Notes under the pieces: model-generated
What the model saw: only the letters and a program-made list of their open reading frames with translations
The model's database searches: none
Told to the model about the DNA's origin: nothing
Translations under genes and position numbers: made by a program
Source of the DNA: Bacteroidota bacterium
Lineage (GTDB): Bacteria; Bacteroidota; Bacteroidia; B-17B0; Aurantibacillaceae
Direction of reading: 5' to 3'
DNA: 64,000 bases
Assembly: GCA_018267475.1 (NCBI GenBank)
Contig: JAFDYI010000005.1
Span: forward strand, 161,616-225,615
Shown: one piece after another, positions 9,699-18,100 of the stretch
Position numbering within the stretch: the first letter of the stretch is position 1
Layout of the letters: each line of letters opens with the position of its first letter

Positions 9699-10604
9699 AT
9701 GAAATCACTTTCTTTTTTTGCAGGTTTGGCCTTACTGATAGTAAGCTCCTCTTGCAGTTCTAACAAAAAAGCAGAAGATGCCACCGCATCTACAACACAG
9801 GTAGATTTAGCGGCTACAGTGCCGGCGCCACCTCTTGCTGAGCCCAGCGAATCTTCTAAAAAAACAGAAACTCGCGTGCTATTTACACCGCCTGTTGCCG
9901 AAGACAAAAAACAAACTACAAACAGCAAATACGAAAAAAAGAAATTGATAAAAGACGGCAACATTTCTATAAAAACCAAAGATATAGCCGCCAGCAAAAA
10001 AAACATAGATGTTGTTTTAAAAACACTAAACGCCTATTACGACAACGAAAGCTTGCAAAATGACGAGTTAGCCGTTTCTTATAATTTAACCGTGCGCGTG
10101 CCCGCCGAAAATTTTGAAAAACTCATAAGTCAATTAGAAAATGGCACCGACGAGATAAAAAACAAAAATATTTCAACAAGAGATGTAACCGAAGATTATA
10201 CAGATGTAGAAACACGCTTGGCCAACAAGCGCGAGTACTTGAAACGATATAAGGAACTGCTAAGCAAAGCTGTAAGTGTAAAAGATATTTTAGATATTGA
10301 GGAAAACATACGCATCTTAGAGGAAGAAATAGAAAGCCAAGAAGGAAGGCTTAACTACCTGAACGACCAAATAGCATACAGCACCTTAAACATCAACCTG
10401 TATAAAGAAAAAGAGTTTATATACAAACCCGAAACACAAGTCAATTTTTTTGAGCGTATCAAAACGGCGTTGGGTAGCGGCTGGTTTTCTATTATAGATT
10501 TTTTGCTTTGGGTTGTTTCTGTATGGCCTTTTGCTATCATAACATGCGTTATATTTATAGTAATACGAAAAATAAAAAAAAGAAAAAAAGGAGGGGCTAA
10601 ATGA
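9699..10604 (+). CDS. DUF4349-type membrane lipoprotein
   Basis: 301-residue protein resembling DUF4349 proteins. It has a lipoprotein signal (VSSSCSS, Cys about residue 19), a low-complexity linker, a conserved domain starting KKLIKDGNISIKTKDI, a coiled-coil-like region (TRLANKREYLKRYKELL ... RILEEEIESQEGRLNYLNDQI), and a C-terminal membrane helix (residues about 268-290) ending in a very basic tail. The C-terminus overlaps the sufE start by 4 nt (ATGA), so translation is probably coupled. Function of the family is unknown. Confidence 0.8.
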   Translation: MKSLSFFAGLALLIVSSSCSSNKKAEDATASTTQVDLAATVPAPPLAEPSESSKKTETRVLFTPPVAEDKKQTTNSKYEKKKLIKDGNISIKTKDIAASKKNIDVVLKTLNAYYDNESLQNDELAVSYNLTVRVPAENFEKLISQLENGTDEIKNKNISTRDVTEDYTDVETRLANKREYLKRYKELLSKAVSVKDILDIEENIRILEEEIESQEGRLNYLNDQIAYSTLNINLYKEKEFIYKPETQVNFFERIKTALGSGWFSIIDFLLWVVSVWPFAIITCVIFIVIRKIKKRKKGGAK

Positions 10605-11029
10605 CCATTACAGAAATAGAGCAAGAGATTATAGACGAGTTTGAATTGTTGGGAGAAGATTGGGAACTACGATACGAGCATTTAATTGAATTAGGGAAAT
10701 CGTTGCCTTTGATAGATGCCAAATACAAAAACGATAACCACATCATAAAAGGCTGTCAAAGCCAAGTGTGGTTGCATGCCGAAATAAAAAACCAACAACT
10801 GTTTTTCACAGCCGATAGCGATGCTATCATCACTAAAGGAATGATTGCCTTGCTGATACGTGTTTTTTCCGGGCAAAGCCCCGAAGCTGTTTTGCAGGCC
10901 AACGTACAATTTATCGACCAAATAGGGTTAAAGGAGCATCTATCCCCTACCCGAGCCAACGGATTGCTAAGTATGATAAAACAAATGAAATTAGATGCTT
11001 TAGCGCTAAAAGAGAAACATAATTTGTAA
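10601..11029 (+). CDS. sufE: SufE family sulfur acceptor for Fe-S cluster assembly
   Basis: 142-residue SufE. It accepts persulfide sulfur from the cysteine desulfurase SufS and passes it to the SufBCD scaffold in the cytosol. The acceptor Cys is present at residue 52 within KGCQSQVW, and the LGKSLPLID region and C-terminal RANGLLSMIKQM helix fit the family. ATG overlaps the upstream DUF4349 stop by 4 nt; sufT-like follows after 9 nt. SufS/SufBCD are not in this window. Confidence 0.93.
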   Translation: MTITEIEQEIIDEFELLGEDWELRYEHLIELGKSLPLIDAKYKNDNHIIKGCQSQVWLHAEIKNQQLFFTADSDAIITKGMIALLIRVFSGQSPEAVLQANVQFIDQIGLKEHLSPTRANGLLSMIKQMKLDALALKEKHNL

Positions 11030-11038
11030 TTTTGCGGC

Positions 11039-11374
11039 ATGGCTGCCATTATAAAAAACCCTATTACCAGTACCGACCTTGCGCAACGAGTAATAGATGA
11101 AATAAAAACCTGCTACGACCCCGAAATACCCGTTGATATATGGGAACTAGGGCTGATATACGAAGTAGAACTAACAGAAGAAAATGATTTAAAAGTAATT
11201 ATGACACTAACCTCGCCCAACTGCCCGGCTGCGGAAAGTCTGCCCGCCGAAGTAGAAGGAAAGCTAAAGGAATTAAGCGGTATAAAATCCATGAAGTTGG
11301 ACCTTACTTTTGAGCCCCCATGGACTAAAGAGATGATGAGCGAAGTGGCTCAATTAGAACTGGGTTTTATGTAA
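11039..11374 (+). CDS. sufT: MIP18/DUF59 family Fe-S assembly protein (SufT-like)
   Basis: 111-residue MIP18-family protein. SufT-type members help mature Fe-S proteins. Seen: DPEIPVDIWELGLIYEVE (the DPE...GLI signature), LTSPNCPAAESLP with the conserved reactive Cys, and the end segment FEPPWTKEMMSE typical of the family. It follows sufE by 9 nt in the same operon. PaaD-like phenylacetate-oxygenase relatives exist, but the Suf neighbour favours Fe-S assembly. Confidence 0.9.
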   Translation: MAAIIKNPITSTDLAQRVIDEIKTCYDPEIPVDIWELGLIYEVELTEENDLKVIMTLTSPNCPAAESLPAEVEGKLKELSGIKSMKLDLTFEPPWTKEMMSEVAQLELGFM

Positions 11375-11407
11375 AAAAAAACAAATTTACCATACAATCA
11401 TCAAAAC

Positions 11408-12139
11408 ATGAAAAAACAAATTATCATTGCGGCATTAACTACCAGTTTTTTTGCCGTTTCGTGTCAAAGCCAAACCGGCGTTACCCATGCCAATCAAATA
11501 AACACCGTAATACCGATAGAAGAGTTTAACAACAAACTTACCGAACTAAAAAACGTGCAATTAGTAGATGTGCGTACGCCCGAAGAATATCAAGAAGGGC
11601 ATCTAAAAAATGCGTTGAATTACGATATAAACGGAAGTGATTTTGAAAGCAAGTTAAACAGCTTAGATAAAAACAAACCCGTATTGGTATATTGCCTATC
11701 CGGCGGGCGCAGCGCACAAGCTGCCAGCATGATGGCTGAAAAAGGTTTTGCTCAGGTATATAATATGAAAGGCGGAATGATGAAGTGGAACGCTGCTAAC
11801 CTACCAACAGAAAAAGGTGCTGTTGCAGAACTAAAAAAAGGACTATCCTTAGATGATTTTAACAAAAAAATAGCCAGCAGCCAATATACCTTGGTTGATT
11901 TTAATGCCAAATGGTGCGCTCCTTGCAAAAAAATGATGCCTATGTTTGAACGATTAGAAAAAGAAAAAGCAAGCAAACTATCTCTATTCAAAATTGACGC
12001 CGACGAAAATAAAGAATTGATGAAAACGCGCGGTATTTCAGCTATTCCATACCTGGAACTATATAAAAACGGAAAACTACTTTGGAAACACGAAGGAGAA
12101 ATTGATGAACCCACTTTTTTAAAAGAAACCGGTTTGTAA
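11408..12139 (+). CDS. Rhodanese-thioredoxin fusion lipoprotein
   Basis: 243-residue periplasmic lipoprotein (lipobox AVSC, Cys19). An N-terminal rhodanese domain (about 33-135) has active-site Cys96 in YCLSGGRSAQ and the DVRTPEEYQEGH signature; a C-terminal thioredoxin domain (about 145-243) has WCAPC at 169-173 and the cis-Pro in SAIPYLELY. Both active sites are intact, so it may couple sulfane-sulfur chemistry with disulfide exchange on the outer side of the inner membrane. It is 33 nt after sufT. The role is inferred; fusions of this type occur in Bacteroidota. Confidence 0.88.
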   Translation: MKKQIIIAALTTSFFAVSCQSQTGVTHANQINTVIPIEEFNNKLTELKNVQLVDVRTPEEYQEGHLKNALNYDINGSDFESKLNSLDKNKPVLVYCLSGGRSAQAASMMAEKGFAQVYNMKGGMMKWNAANLPTEKGAVAELKKGLSLDDFNKKIASSQYTLVDFNAKWCAPCKKMMPMFERLEKEKASKLSLFKIDADENKELMKTRGISAIPYLELYKNGKLLWKHEGEIDEPTFLKETGL

Positions 12140-12144
12140 CCGTT

Positions 12145-13173
12145 TTACAGAGCCCCTATTTGTGTTTCTATATACGGTACCAACGCCGCAAACACTTTTT
12201 CTGCATGAAGCTGCTGCAAGCAAGCAAAATCAGGGCATTGATTGGGGTTTGCAACCCTACTCGCATTAGGAGCTATCCACGCATTGCAAGGGCCACACGG
12301 CAAATGCAAACTAACGCATTTGTGTTTGCTGCTAAACTGTTCATAACCATACAGCACGGTTGATGAACCACCCCATATTGTAAAAGTAGGCTTGCCTAAA
12401 GCCACCGCTAAGTGCATTAAACCACCATCTAAACCTATAAAAAAAAGAGACTGATGTATTAGTTGCATAACCTCCGATATATTGGTTTTTCCTACAAAAG
12501 AATGCACTTGTTTTCCCATTTTTTGAATAATACTATCCGAAAGAGCGGTTTCATTTTCATCGCCCAACAGCATCAACTTTTGTTCTGGGTATTTTTTTGC
12601 AAACAAGTTTAAAAACTCAATCCAATGATGAGAAGGCCAATTTTTGTAGGGCGCTTTGCCGTTGCCGGCACTTATTTGTACGACAACATAAGGATGAAGT
12701 ATATGCTTTTTTTGTTTCGACACAAAAGGAATCTCAAAATCAGATAAAGAAACAGATGAATTATCTACCAATAAACGCATATTTTGTTGCGCATCGTGTA
12801 AGTGCGCTTGCGGTACTATGTAATTTATTTTCTTACGAAAAAAAGGAAATGCCTCTTTATGTGTATTGATTTTATGCCCCATAAGTGCCGCACAAAAAAG
12901 GTTTATTTTAGTGGCAGCAAAATAATTTACAAAAGCAATATCAAACGAGTGAATATGAGTAAGAGAGAAGGCCATTTGCTGACTTTTATCTTTTTTCACC
13001 AATACCTCATCTAATAGAGGGTTTTGATAAAAAATATCCTCGCAAGCGTGGGGCGATGTAAAAAAGCCGCTGAGCCAAAAGTTTTGTGCTTTTAACTGCT
13101 TAATTAGCGGAATGAGAAGTACGGCATCTCCTAATCCCGCCGAAAAAAACAATATGGCTTTTTGTTGTTTCAA
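12145..13173 (-). CDS. Glycosyltransferase family 9 (heptosyltransferase-like)
   Basis: 342-residue cytosolic GT9 protein of the ADP-heptose:LPS heptosyltransferase type. It starts FFSAGLGDAVLLIPLIKQLK, and the C-terminal donor site reads GLDGGLMHLAVALGKPTFTIWG. A Cys-rich CGPCNAW and a later CPDFACLQQL resemble the end of LPS-modifying GT9 enzymes. It probably adds a sugar to LPS core. It converges on the rhodanese-thioredoxin gene (5 nt between stops) with no visible hairpin. Donor and acceptor unknown. Confidence 0.85.
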   Translation of the reverse strand: MKQQKAILFFSAGLGDAVLLIPLIKQLKAQNFWLSGFFTSPHACEDIFYQNPLLDEVLVKKDKSQQMAFSLTHIHSFDIAFVNYFAATKINLFCAALMGHKINTHKEAFPFFRKKINYIVPQAHLHDAQQNMRLLVDNSSVSLSDFEIPFVSKQKKHILHPYVVVQISAGNGKAPYKNWPSHHWIEFLNLFAKKYPEQKLMLLGDENETALSDSIIQKMGKQVHSFVGKTNISEVMQLIHQSLFFIGLDGGLMHLAVALGKPTFTIWGGSSTVLYGYEQFSSKHKCVSLHLPCGPCNAWIAPNASRVANPNQCPDFACLQQLHAEKVFAALVPYIETQIGAL

Positions 13174-13260
13174 TGCGTACGCAAAAGTATTAGAAAGCCT
13201 TGCATAACAGCCTAATCTTTATTATTTTTCTAATAATTTATTTTAGAACCATTTTTTTTA

Positions 13261-13268
13261 TACATTTG
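13261..13268 (+). promoter_or_regulatory. -7 box of the tRNA-His gene
   Basis: TACATTTG is a perfect TAnnTTTG match, ending 13 nt before the mature tRNA 5' end. Upstream is AT-rich with no clear TTG at the usual distance. Confidence 0.55.
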
Positions 13269-13281
13269 CACTCCATTTTAT

Positions 13282-13356
13282 GGATCGTGTAGCTCAGTTG
13301 GTTAGAGCATCAGATTGTGGTTCTGAGGGTCGTGGGTTCGAGCCCCATCTCGGTCC
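13282..13356 (+). tRNA. tRNA-His (anticodon GTG)
   Basis: Cloverleaf folds by eye: the extra G-1 at 13282 pairs with discriminator C73 (13356), the tRNA-His hallmark. D arm GCTC/GAGC, anticodon stem TCAGA/TCTGA with loop TTGTGGT (anticodon GTG at 13317-13319), and T arm GTGGG-TTCGAGC-CCCAT. The acceptor stem has one T-T mismatch (T6-T67). CCA is not encoded. A terminator follows at 13368. Confidence 0.95.
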
Positions 13357-13367
13357 CTTACGGGAAT

Positions 13368-13396
13368 AAGCCGCTATTTTAGCGGCTTTGTTTTTA
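13368..13396 (+). terminator. Rho-independent terminator after tRNA-His
   Basis: Perfect 9-bp stem AAGCCGCTA / TAGCGGCTT with a 3-nt loop, followed by TGTTTTT. Confidence 0.85.
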
Positions 13397-13486
13397 TTGT
13401 TGCCTAAAAAAATACAGTGCTGACCCAAAAATTTAGTTGAAGGTGTTTTTTAACCATCTTATTTTTTTAACTGATAGTGTATTTTT

Positions 13487-15046
13487 TTACTTGGCCGTAA
13501 GTGTGATGTATGGTATAATAACCTCTTCTAAAGAAATGCCTCCATGCTGAAAGGTATCTCGGTAGTAGTTCACGTAATAATTATAATTATTGGGGTAGGC
13601 AAAAAATTTGTTTTCTTTTGCAAAAATGTACACAGAGCTTACGTTTTGCTTAGGTAAAAAAGCATCGCTCGGATTTTTTACTTCAAATACTTCTTTTTTG
13701 TTGTACTCCAAAGTACGCCCTGTTTTATATCGCAAATTGGTGTTTACATTTTTATCTCCCACCACTTTTATAGGTTCTTTTACATGCACGGTACCGTGGT
13801 CGGTGCTGATTACAATTTTTATTTTCTTTTGTGCCAACTGTTGAATAATATCTAATAAAGGAGAATGTTCTAACCACGATTTAGTAATAGAACGGTAAGC
13901 CGGTTCATCATCAGTCAACTCGCGTATTACTTCCATATCGGTGCGCGCATGAGAGAGCATATCCACAAAATTATACACAATTACGTTTAAATTGTTTTGC
14001 AATAAGTTATTGATGTTTTCAGCTAATCTTTTACCGGCGGCATGATTGGTTATTTTGTTGTAACTCATCTTTAGGTCTTTGCCCAAGCGTTTTAGTTGTG
14101 CTTGCAAAAATGGCTCTTCATACTGGTTTTTCAACCCTTCCTCTTCGTCATTAAGCCACATATCCGGAAATCGTTTTTGTATTTCGGTAGGCAGCAAGCC
14201 GGCGAAAATAGCGTTGCGCGCATACTGCGTTGCCGTAGGTAAAATAGCGTAATAAGCCTCATCGCTCTCTACTTTGTAGTACTCTGATAAAATAGGCTGT
14301 ATCACTTTCCACTGGTCGTAACGCAAGTTATCTATCAACAAAAAAAACACACACTCGTCTTTTTTCAATTCCGGTATCAGCTTGTTTTTTAGTAGTGTGT
14401 GCGACATGGTGGGGGCATCATCGGCCGTGCCATTTACCCACTTCAAATAGTTGCGTTCTATAAACTTACTAAAGCTGTTGTTAGCTTCTGTTTTTTGCAT
14501 GCGCAGCACTTCCAACATACTTTTATCTGATGATTTGTCAATTTCTAATTCCCAATAAATAATTTTTTTATATAACTCTACCCACTCTTTATAGCCCATA
14601 TCGTTATACAACATCGTGCTTATTTCTTGAAACGCCTGACGGTATTGGGTATTGGTTTTTTCGCCTACTAAGCGCTTGTTATCTAATGTTTTTTTAAGCG
14701 CTAACAAAATTTGATTGGGGTTTACCGGTTTTATTAAATAATCGGCTATTTTAGACCCAATAGCATCGTCCATAATATACTCCTCCTCACTTTTGGTAAT
14801 CATTATTACGGGCACGCTGCTATGCGTTGCTTTTAGGCGCGACAATGTTTCTAAGCCCGTAAGCCCCGGCATGTTTTCATCTAACAACACCACGTCAAAT
14901 GGTTTTTCTTTTACTAAATCCAAAGCTTCATCACCACTACAGGCAGTGCTTACTTCATAGCCTTTTTGCTGCAAAAAAAGAATATGGGGTTTTAGTAGTT
15001 CAATTTCATCATCTGCCCACAACAAGTTTATTTTATCGGTACTCAT
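13487..15046 (-). CDS. porX: PorX, T9SS response regulator with PglZ/alkaline-phosphatase-like domain
   Basis: 519-residue PorX, the regulator that controls type IX secretion genes with the sensor PorY. A receiver domain (1-120) carries acidic pocket ADDE (11-14), phosphoacceptor D56 in LLDENMP, T/S in VIMITKSEE and K in YLIKPVN. A helical linker follows, then a PglZ domain with metal-site segments LIDNLRYDQW, a probable nucleophile Thr in PTATQYARN, and STDHGTVHVKEP. PorX of characterised species is a zinc phosphodiesterase active on cyclic oligonucleotides; that activity is family knowledge. It lies 112 nt downstream of the giant adhesin gene, beyond its terminator, so it likely has its own promoter. 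Confidence 0.93.
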   Translation of the reverse strand: MSTDKINLLWADDEIELLKPHILFLQQKGYEVSTACSGDEALDLVKEKPFDVVLLDENMPGLTGLETLSRLKATHSSVPVIMITKSEEEYIMDDAIGSKIADYLIKPVNPNQILLALKKTLDNKRLVGEKTNTQYRQAFQEISTMLYNDMGYKEWVELYKKIIYWELEIDKSSDKSMLEVLRMQKTEANNSFSKFIERNYLKWVNGTADDAPTMSHTLLKNKLIPELKKDECVFFLLIDNLRYDQWKVIQPILSEYYKVESDEAYYAILPTATQYARNAIFAGLLPTEIQKRFPDMWLNDEEEGLKNQYEEPFLQAQLKRLGKDLKMSYNKITNHAAGKRLAENINNLLQNNLNVIVYNFVDMLSHARTDMEVIRELTDDEPAYRSITKSWLEHSPLLDIIQQLAQKKIKIVISTDHGTVHVKEPIKVVGDKNVNTNLRYKTGRTLEYNKKEVFEVKNPSDAFLPKQNVSSVYIFAKENKFFAYPNNYNYYVNYYRDTFQHGGISLEEVIIPYITLTAK

Positions 15047-15103
15047 AGCTTTTTTATTTCAGGAACGAAACTACACATATTTTATTGTGTTTATACAAAC
15101 AAA

Positions 15104-15133
15104 AAGCGCGCCATCTTTTCAGATAACGCGCTT
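15104..15133 (-). terminator. Rho-independent terminator of the PKD adhesin gene
   Basis: Stem AAGCGCG/CGCGCTT enclosing a second small stem ATCT/AGAT; on the minus strand it is followed by a T-run (AAAAA on + at 15101). It separates the adhesin transcript from porX. Confidence 0.8.
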
Positions 15134-15158
15134 CTTCTCTCCGTGAGAATCCACTACA

Positions 15159-18100
15159 TTATTTTATTAAAGTTACTATTCCTTGATAGTTATGCCCTTT
15201 ATTTAAAATATCACTAAAAGACACTTTCCATACATACACATCTTCTTGCAGGGTTTGTCTTGATGCATCGCCGTTCATGCTTCCATTCCACGATTGTTCT
15301 AAACCGGTAGAATGATACAACAACAAGCCCCAACGGTCGTATATCCAAAGATTGTACGTGCTGTCTTTAATACCCATACCGGTGCCTTTAAAATTATCGT
15401 TCAAACCATCGCCGTTAGGTGTAAAAGAATTGGGTATGTAAAAAGTTACAATAGGTTTAATCTCTAACGTATTGGTGGTAGAATCTTTGCAGCCATACAT
15501 ATTGATAACCCATTGGGTAACGGTATAAACTTCGGTAACATCGGCATCGTCCGGGTTGCTGTAGGTATGATTAAAAATACCATTGCTGTAACTTACATTG
15601 TTTGACGAGTTGGCCGGTAAATAGGTATCTCCTAAGTTGTACATAACTCCATTAGCTCCGTATTGCAGGGTAGGTGTGTAGGTGCTAGCGCCCAGCGAGG
15701 TGTTAAAAAAGGTGATAACCGGTTCTGTAATATCGGCATCGGGCGGGTTGTACGAGAAACCTGCTTGCGGAACCGGATATGCTTCTATAAAGTTGTTTTT
15801 AGAAAGCGATTCGGTACAACCTTTATCCGTTGTTACGGTAAGCGATACCGAATAATACTGAGGCTGCGTGTGCGATGTGTTGTTGTATGTAACAGCGGGC
15901 TGGCTAGAGCCGCTTGATGAACCATTTCCTAAATTCCAGTTCCAAGAAACAATACTTCCGGTAGCCACTTTAGAACTGTCTATCAGTGTGGTGTAAAAAG
16001 GAGCGCATCCTTTTGTTACCCCCGTAAAGCTTACTACAGGGTTAGGATACACAATAACCGGTTGTACCGTATAAGACGAACAAGAGGGGTTAGAGTTGGT
16101 AGCTACTGTTAATTTTACCGAATCGGTGCCGGCAGGAGTTACCGTGTAAGAAGGATTTTGCGAAGTGCTTTCTACGCTTCCGTTATTGCTCATATCCCAT
16201 TGCCAAGAGTTTACCTGAACGCCTCCACATACCGAAGATAAATCGGTAAACAGTATTGGTTTTCCATCGCAAGCAGGCGCGTAACTAAAGCTAGCCACGG
16301 GGTTGGGTTGCACGGCAATGCTAAAACTAATAGGAGGACTTGGGCAGCCATTTAACGAAGATACTACTGTAACTAAATTACTTAAAGGCGAGCAACCGGT
16401 GTTTTGTGCCGTAAAAGAGGGTATGGAAGGAGCCGTATAGGTGCCTACAATAGAACCCGATACCGAATAAGTAAATATAGTTAAGGTGTTGGTAGGGGTG
16501 CTATTAAAATTAATTTGAGGAACTACCGTTTTGGGGCAGTACGACAGATTAGGCATAGAAGACACCACCGGAGTTGGATAAACCGTTACGTAAGCCGTAT
16601 CCGTTTTTCCCACACAACCATTTAAGGTGGGCGTATAGGTTATTTGCCCCGTTTGGTTCATCATCGTTCCATTAGCGGGTGCGGTATAAGAAGCAGGTGT
16701 ACCGGTACCGCTTGGCGGCATACCCACCGCGGCATTATTGGTTACAGTCCAATTGTAATGTACACCAGCTGCCGGGTTTGTTACTATTATGGTAGGTGCA
16801 GGGATTATTGAAGTAGGACAGGCACTAAACGAGGTGGCCGTCATAGTAGGCAATGGTTTTACAAAAATAGTAAACGTAGAGTCCGGGCCTATACAACCAT
16901 TTGCGGTAGCGGTGGCCGTTATCAATCCACTAATAAGAGCATTGGTGGCATTCGTTGTTACAAAAGAACCTATATTGGTCGTTCCGGTAGCCGCTAATCC
17001 TATGGCAGGATTGCTGTTTGTCCATGCTACGGTGGAGTTTGCCGGACAGGCCGTAAAATTAGCTACAGCAAGTGTTTGATTAGCACAAAGGCTATCGTTA
17101 GGCATGTGGCTTAAATAAGGTGTTGGGTACACGCTTATAGTAAACGTGGCCGGAGGCCCATAACAATATAAGGTGTTCGTTCCTATCACCCCCGCCGAAA
17201 CAGGGTATCCCTCTACTGTATCTACCAATAAATTACAAGTTAAGTTTTTTGCAATAGCCGTATAATTGGGTATGGCATTTTGCCCTACCGTATCGGCCAA
17301 AGGAATACCGCCATGAGTGGCCGTTTGACCTGTAGAAGGATTAGGATAATTCACATAATATATAGTAGCTAAGGTAGGCAAAGCAGGCGAAGCGCTGCTG
17401 GTAGTAAAGGTTGTTTGCGCTGTGGTAACAGGCGTTCCCGGACAAAGGCTAAAACTAGCAGGGGCTGCAACCGTAGGGTTACAAAACACCGTATAGGTAC
17501 CTCCGGCGCTTACACCACAACCAAAATTAGTAGTAACGGTGTAAGAAATGCTATACGTATTGCAAGAAGCATAAGTATGAAAAGCCTCAGGAACGTTAGT
17601 GGTAGTATCAAAACCATCACCAAAACTCCACGTCCAAGTGGTAAGAGAATCGTGTATGCCCGGTGCCGCAGGAAGCGTAGAATAATCATAAATACCCGAC
17701 TGACTGCCTGCACAAACAGCGTCATAGCCTCCACTAAATACAGGGTTGGGATGTACAACCGCCGTAGTAGAAGCCGTACCGGCACAACCACTGGTAGTAG
17801 TGGCCGTTAATACCACCGTATAAACACCTGCCGTAGCATACGTGTAAGTTACAGGGCCGGCAGTAGCGTTAGTACCCGAACCATCGCCCATATTCCAGTT
17901 CCATGTAGAAAAGCTGGCTTGACTGGGGGTATTATTAGTTAAAGTTGTTCCTAAAGTGTTACAAACCGTACTGGAGCTAATGCTTAATACCGGCATGGGG
18001 TTTACTACGGCATTGCCCGTAGCGGTAGCCGTGCAACCACCTACAGCTGTTACCGTAAGCGAAACAGGAAATGTGCCCGAAGCAGAATAGGTGTGATTAT

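Noticed and set aside
13397..13486. Insertion-sequence end between tRNA-His and porX (TGCTGACCCAAAAA-like)
   Set aside because: Only a vague resemblance; no matching inverted end, target duplication or transposase.
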